A stretch of DNA of 46,548 nt, from positions 1-46,548 of the forward strand of contig JACQVR010000131.1 of assembly GCA_016209705.1 (NCBI GenBank). Direction: 5' to 3'. Origin of the DNA: Planctomycetota bacterium. Its GTDB lineage: Bacteria; Planctomycetota; MHYJ01; JACPRB01. Every line of letters begins with the position of its first letter. The stretch's first letter is position 1. The notes beneath the pieces were generated by a model. It saw only the letters and a program-made list of their open reading frames with translations, ran no database searches and was not told where the DNA came from. Shown piece by piece: positions 46,528 to 46,548 of this stretch. The position numbers and the translations under genes are program-made.

Positions 46528-46548
46528 CCTTCGCTCAGGGGCATTGCT
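46528..46548 (-). repeat. IS inverted repeat, right
   Basis: Exact reverse complement of the left 21-bp end. It coincides with the end of the window. Confidence 0.9.

Larger units (their letters stand above)
45007..46548 (-). mobile_element. complete IS4-family insertion sequence
   Basis: The 1,542-bp element is bounded by perfect 21-bp inverted repeats (45,007-45,027 and 46,528-46,548; left end AGCAATGCCCCTGAGCGAAG plus G). It encodes one intact DDE transposase on the minus strand. The window ends at its last base, so a target duplication cannot be checked. Confidence 0.92.

Overview
The window is a 46.5 kb piece of a GC-rich bacterial chromosome. It is almost entirely housekeeping and central-metabolism genes, with one complete insertion sequence at the right edge. 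Several features point to the Planctomycetota or the wider PVC group: a Minf_1886/TIGR04138-type protein, a membrane Ser/Thr kinase fused to a formylglycine-generating-enzyme-like (FGE-like) domain, a pseudopilin-like single-span protein, and very GC-rich codons. This placement is an inference, because no rRNA gene is present.

Layout. At 0.1-3.1 kb there is a Gly-rich repeat lipoprotein and a small charged membrane-anchored protein. At 3.1-12.3 kb lies a glycogen/alpha-glucan region (glgA, a GH57 amylase/glucanotransferase, glgC), interrupted by an acyl-CoA dehydrogenase on the minus strand and a RimK plus aspartoacylase-like pair. At 12.5-20.8 kb is a complete 2-oxoacid (probably pyruvate) dehydrogenase and lipoylation locus: lpd, two small membrane proteins, lipB, E1-alpha, E1-beta, E2 and lipA. 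At 20.9-27.2 kb are the kinase/FGE fusion, a pyruvoyl-dependent arginine decarboxylase, a Memo-family protein, aspS and a membrane protein ending in a Mth938-like domain. At 27.3-34.3 kb is the translation cluster thrS-infC-rpmI-rplT-pheS-pheT. At 34.3-36.4 kb a standalone MshEN protein precedes a fusion of two HU-like domains, a degenerate receiver and a histidine-kinase-type ATPase domain. At 36.4-40.8 kb, on the minus strand, are mgtE-ppx and thiS-thiG-rmlA. At 40.9-44.8 kb are a pseudopilin-like protein, an AI-2E-family transporter with an EF-hand-like insert, and metG followed by the Minf_1886 gene. An IS4-family element with perfect 21-bp inverted repeats occupies 45,007-46,548, and the window stops at its last base.

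The genes themselves are mostly ordinary; the regulatory and intergenic DNA is not. Many genes have a -10 hexamer only 6-9 nt upstream of the start codon and no Shine-Dalgarno sequence, which suggests leaderless or near-leaderless transcripts. Others, such as infC, rplT and the transposase, have strong Shine-Dalgarno sites. The gaps between genes are packed with several unrelated families of dispersed, mostly palindromic repeats, often two or three side by side. Members of one 116-bp family carry a terminal TAG that serves as the stop codon of the neighbouring gene in three of four cases. No tRNA, rRNA, CRISPR array or recognisable riboswitch was found.
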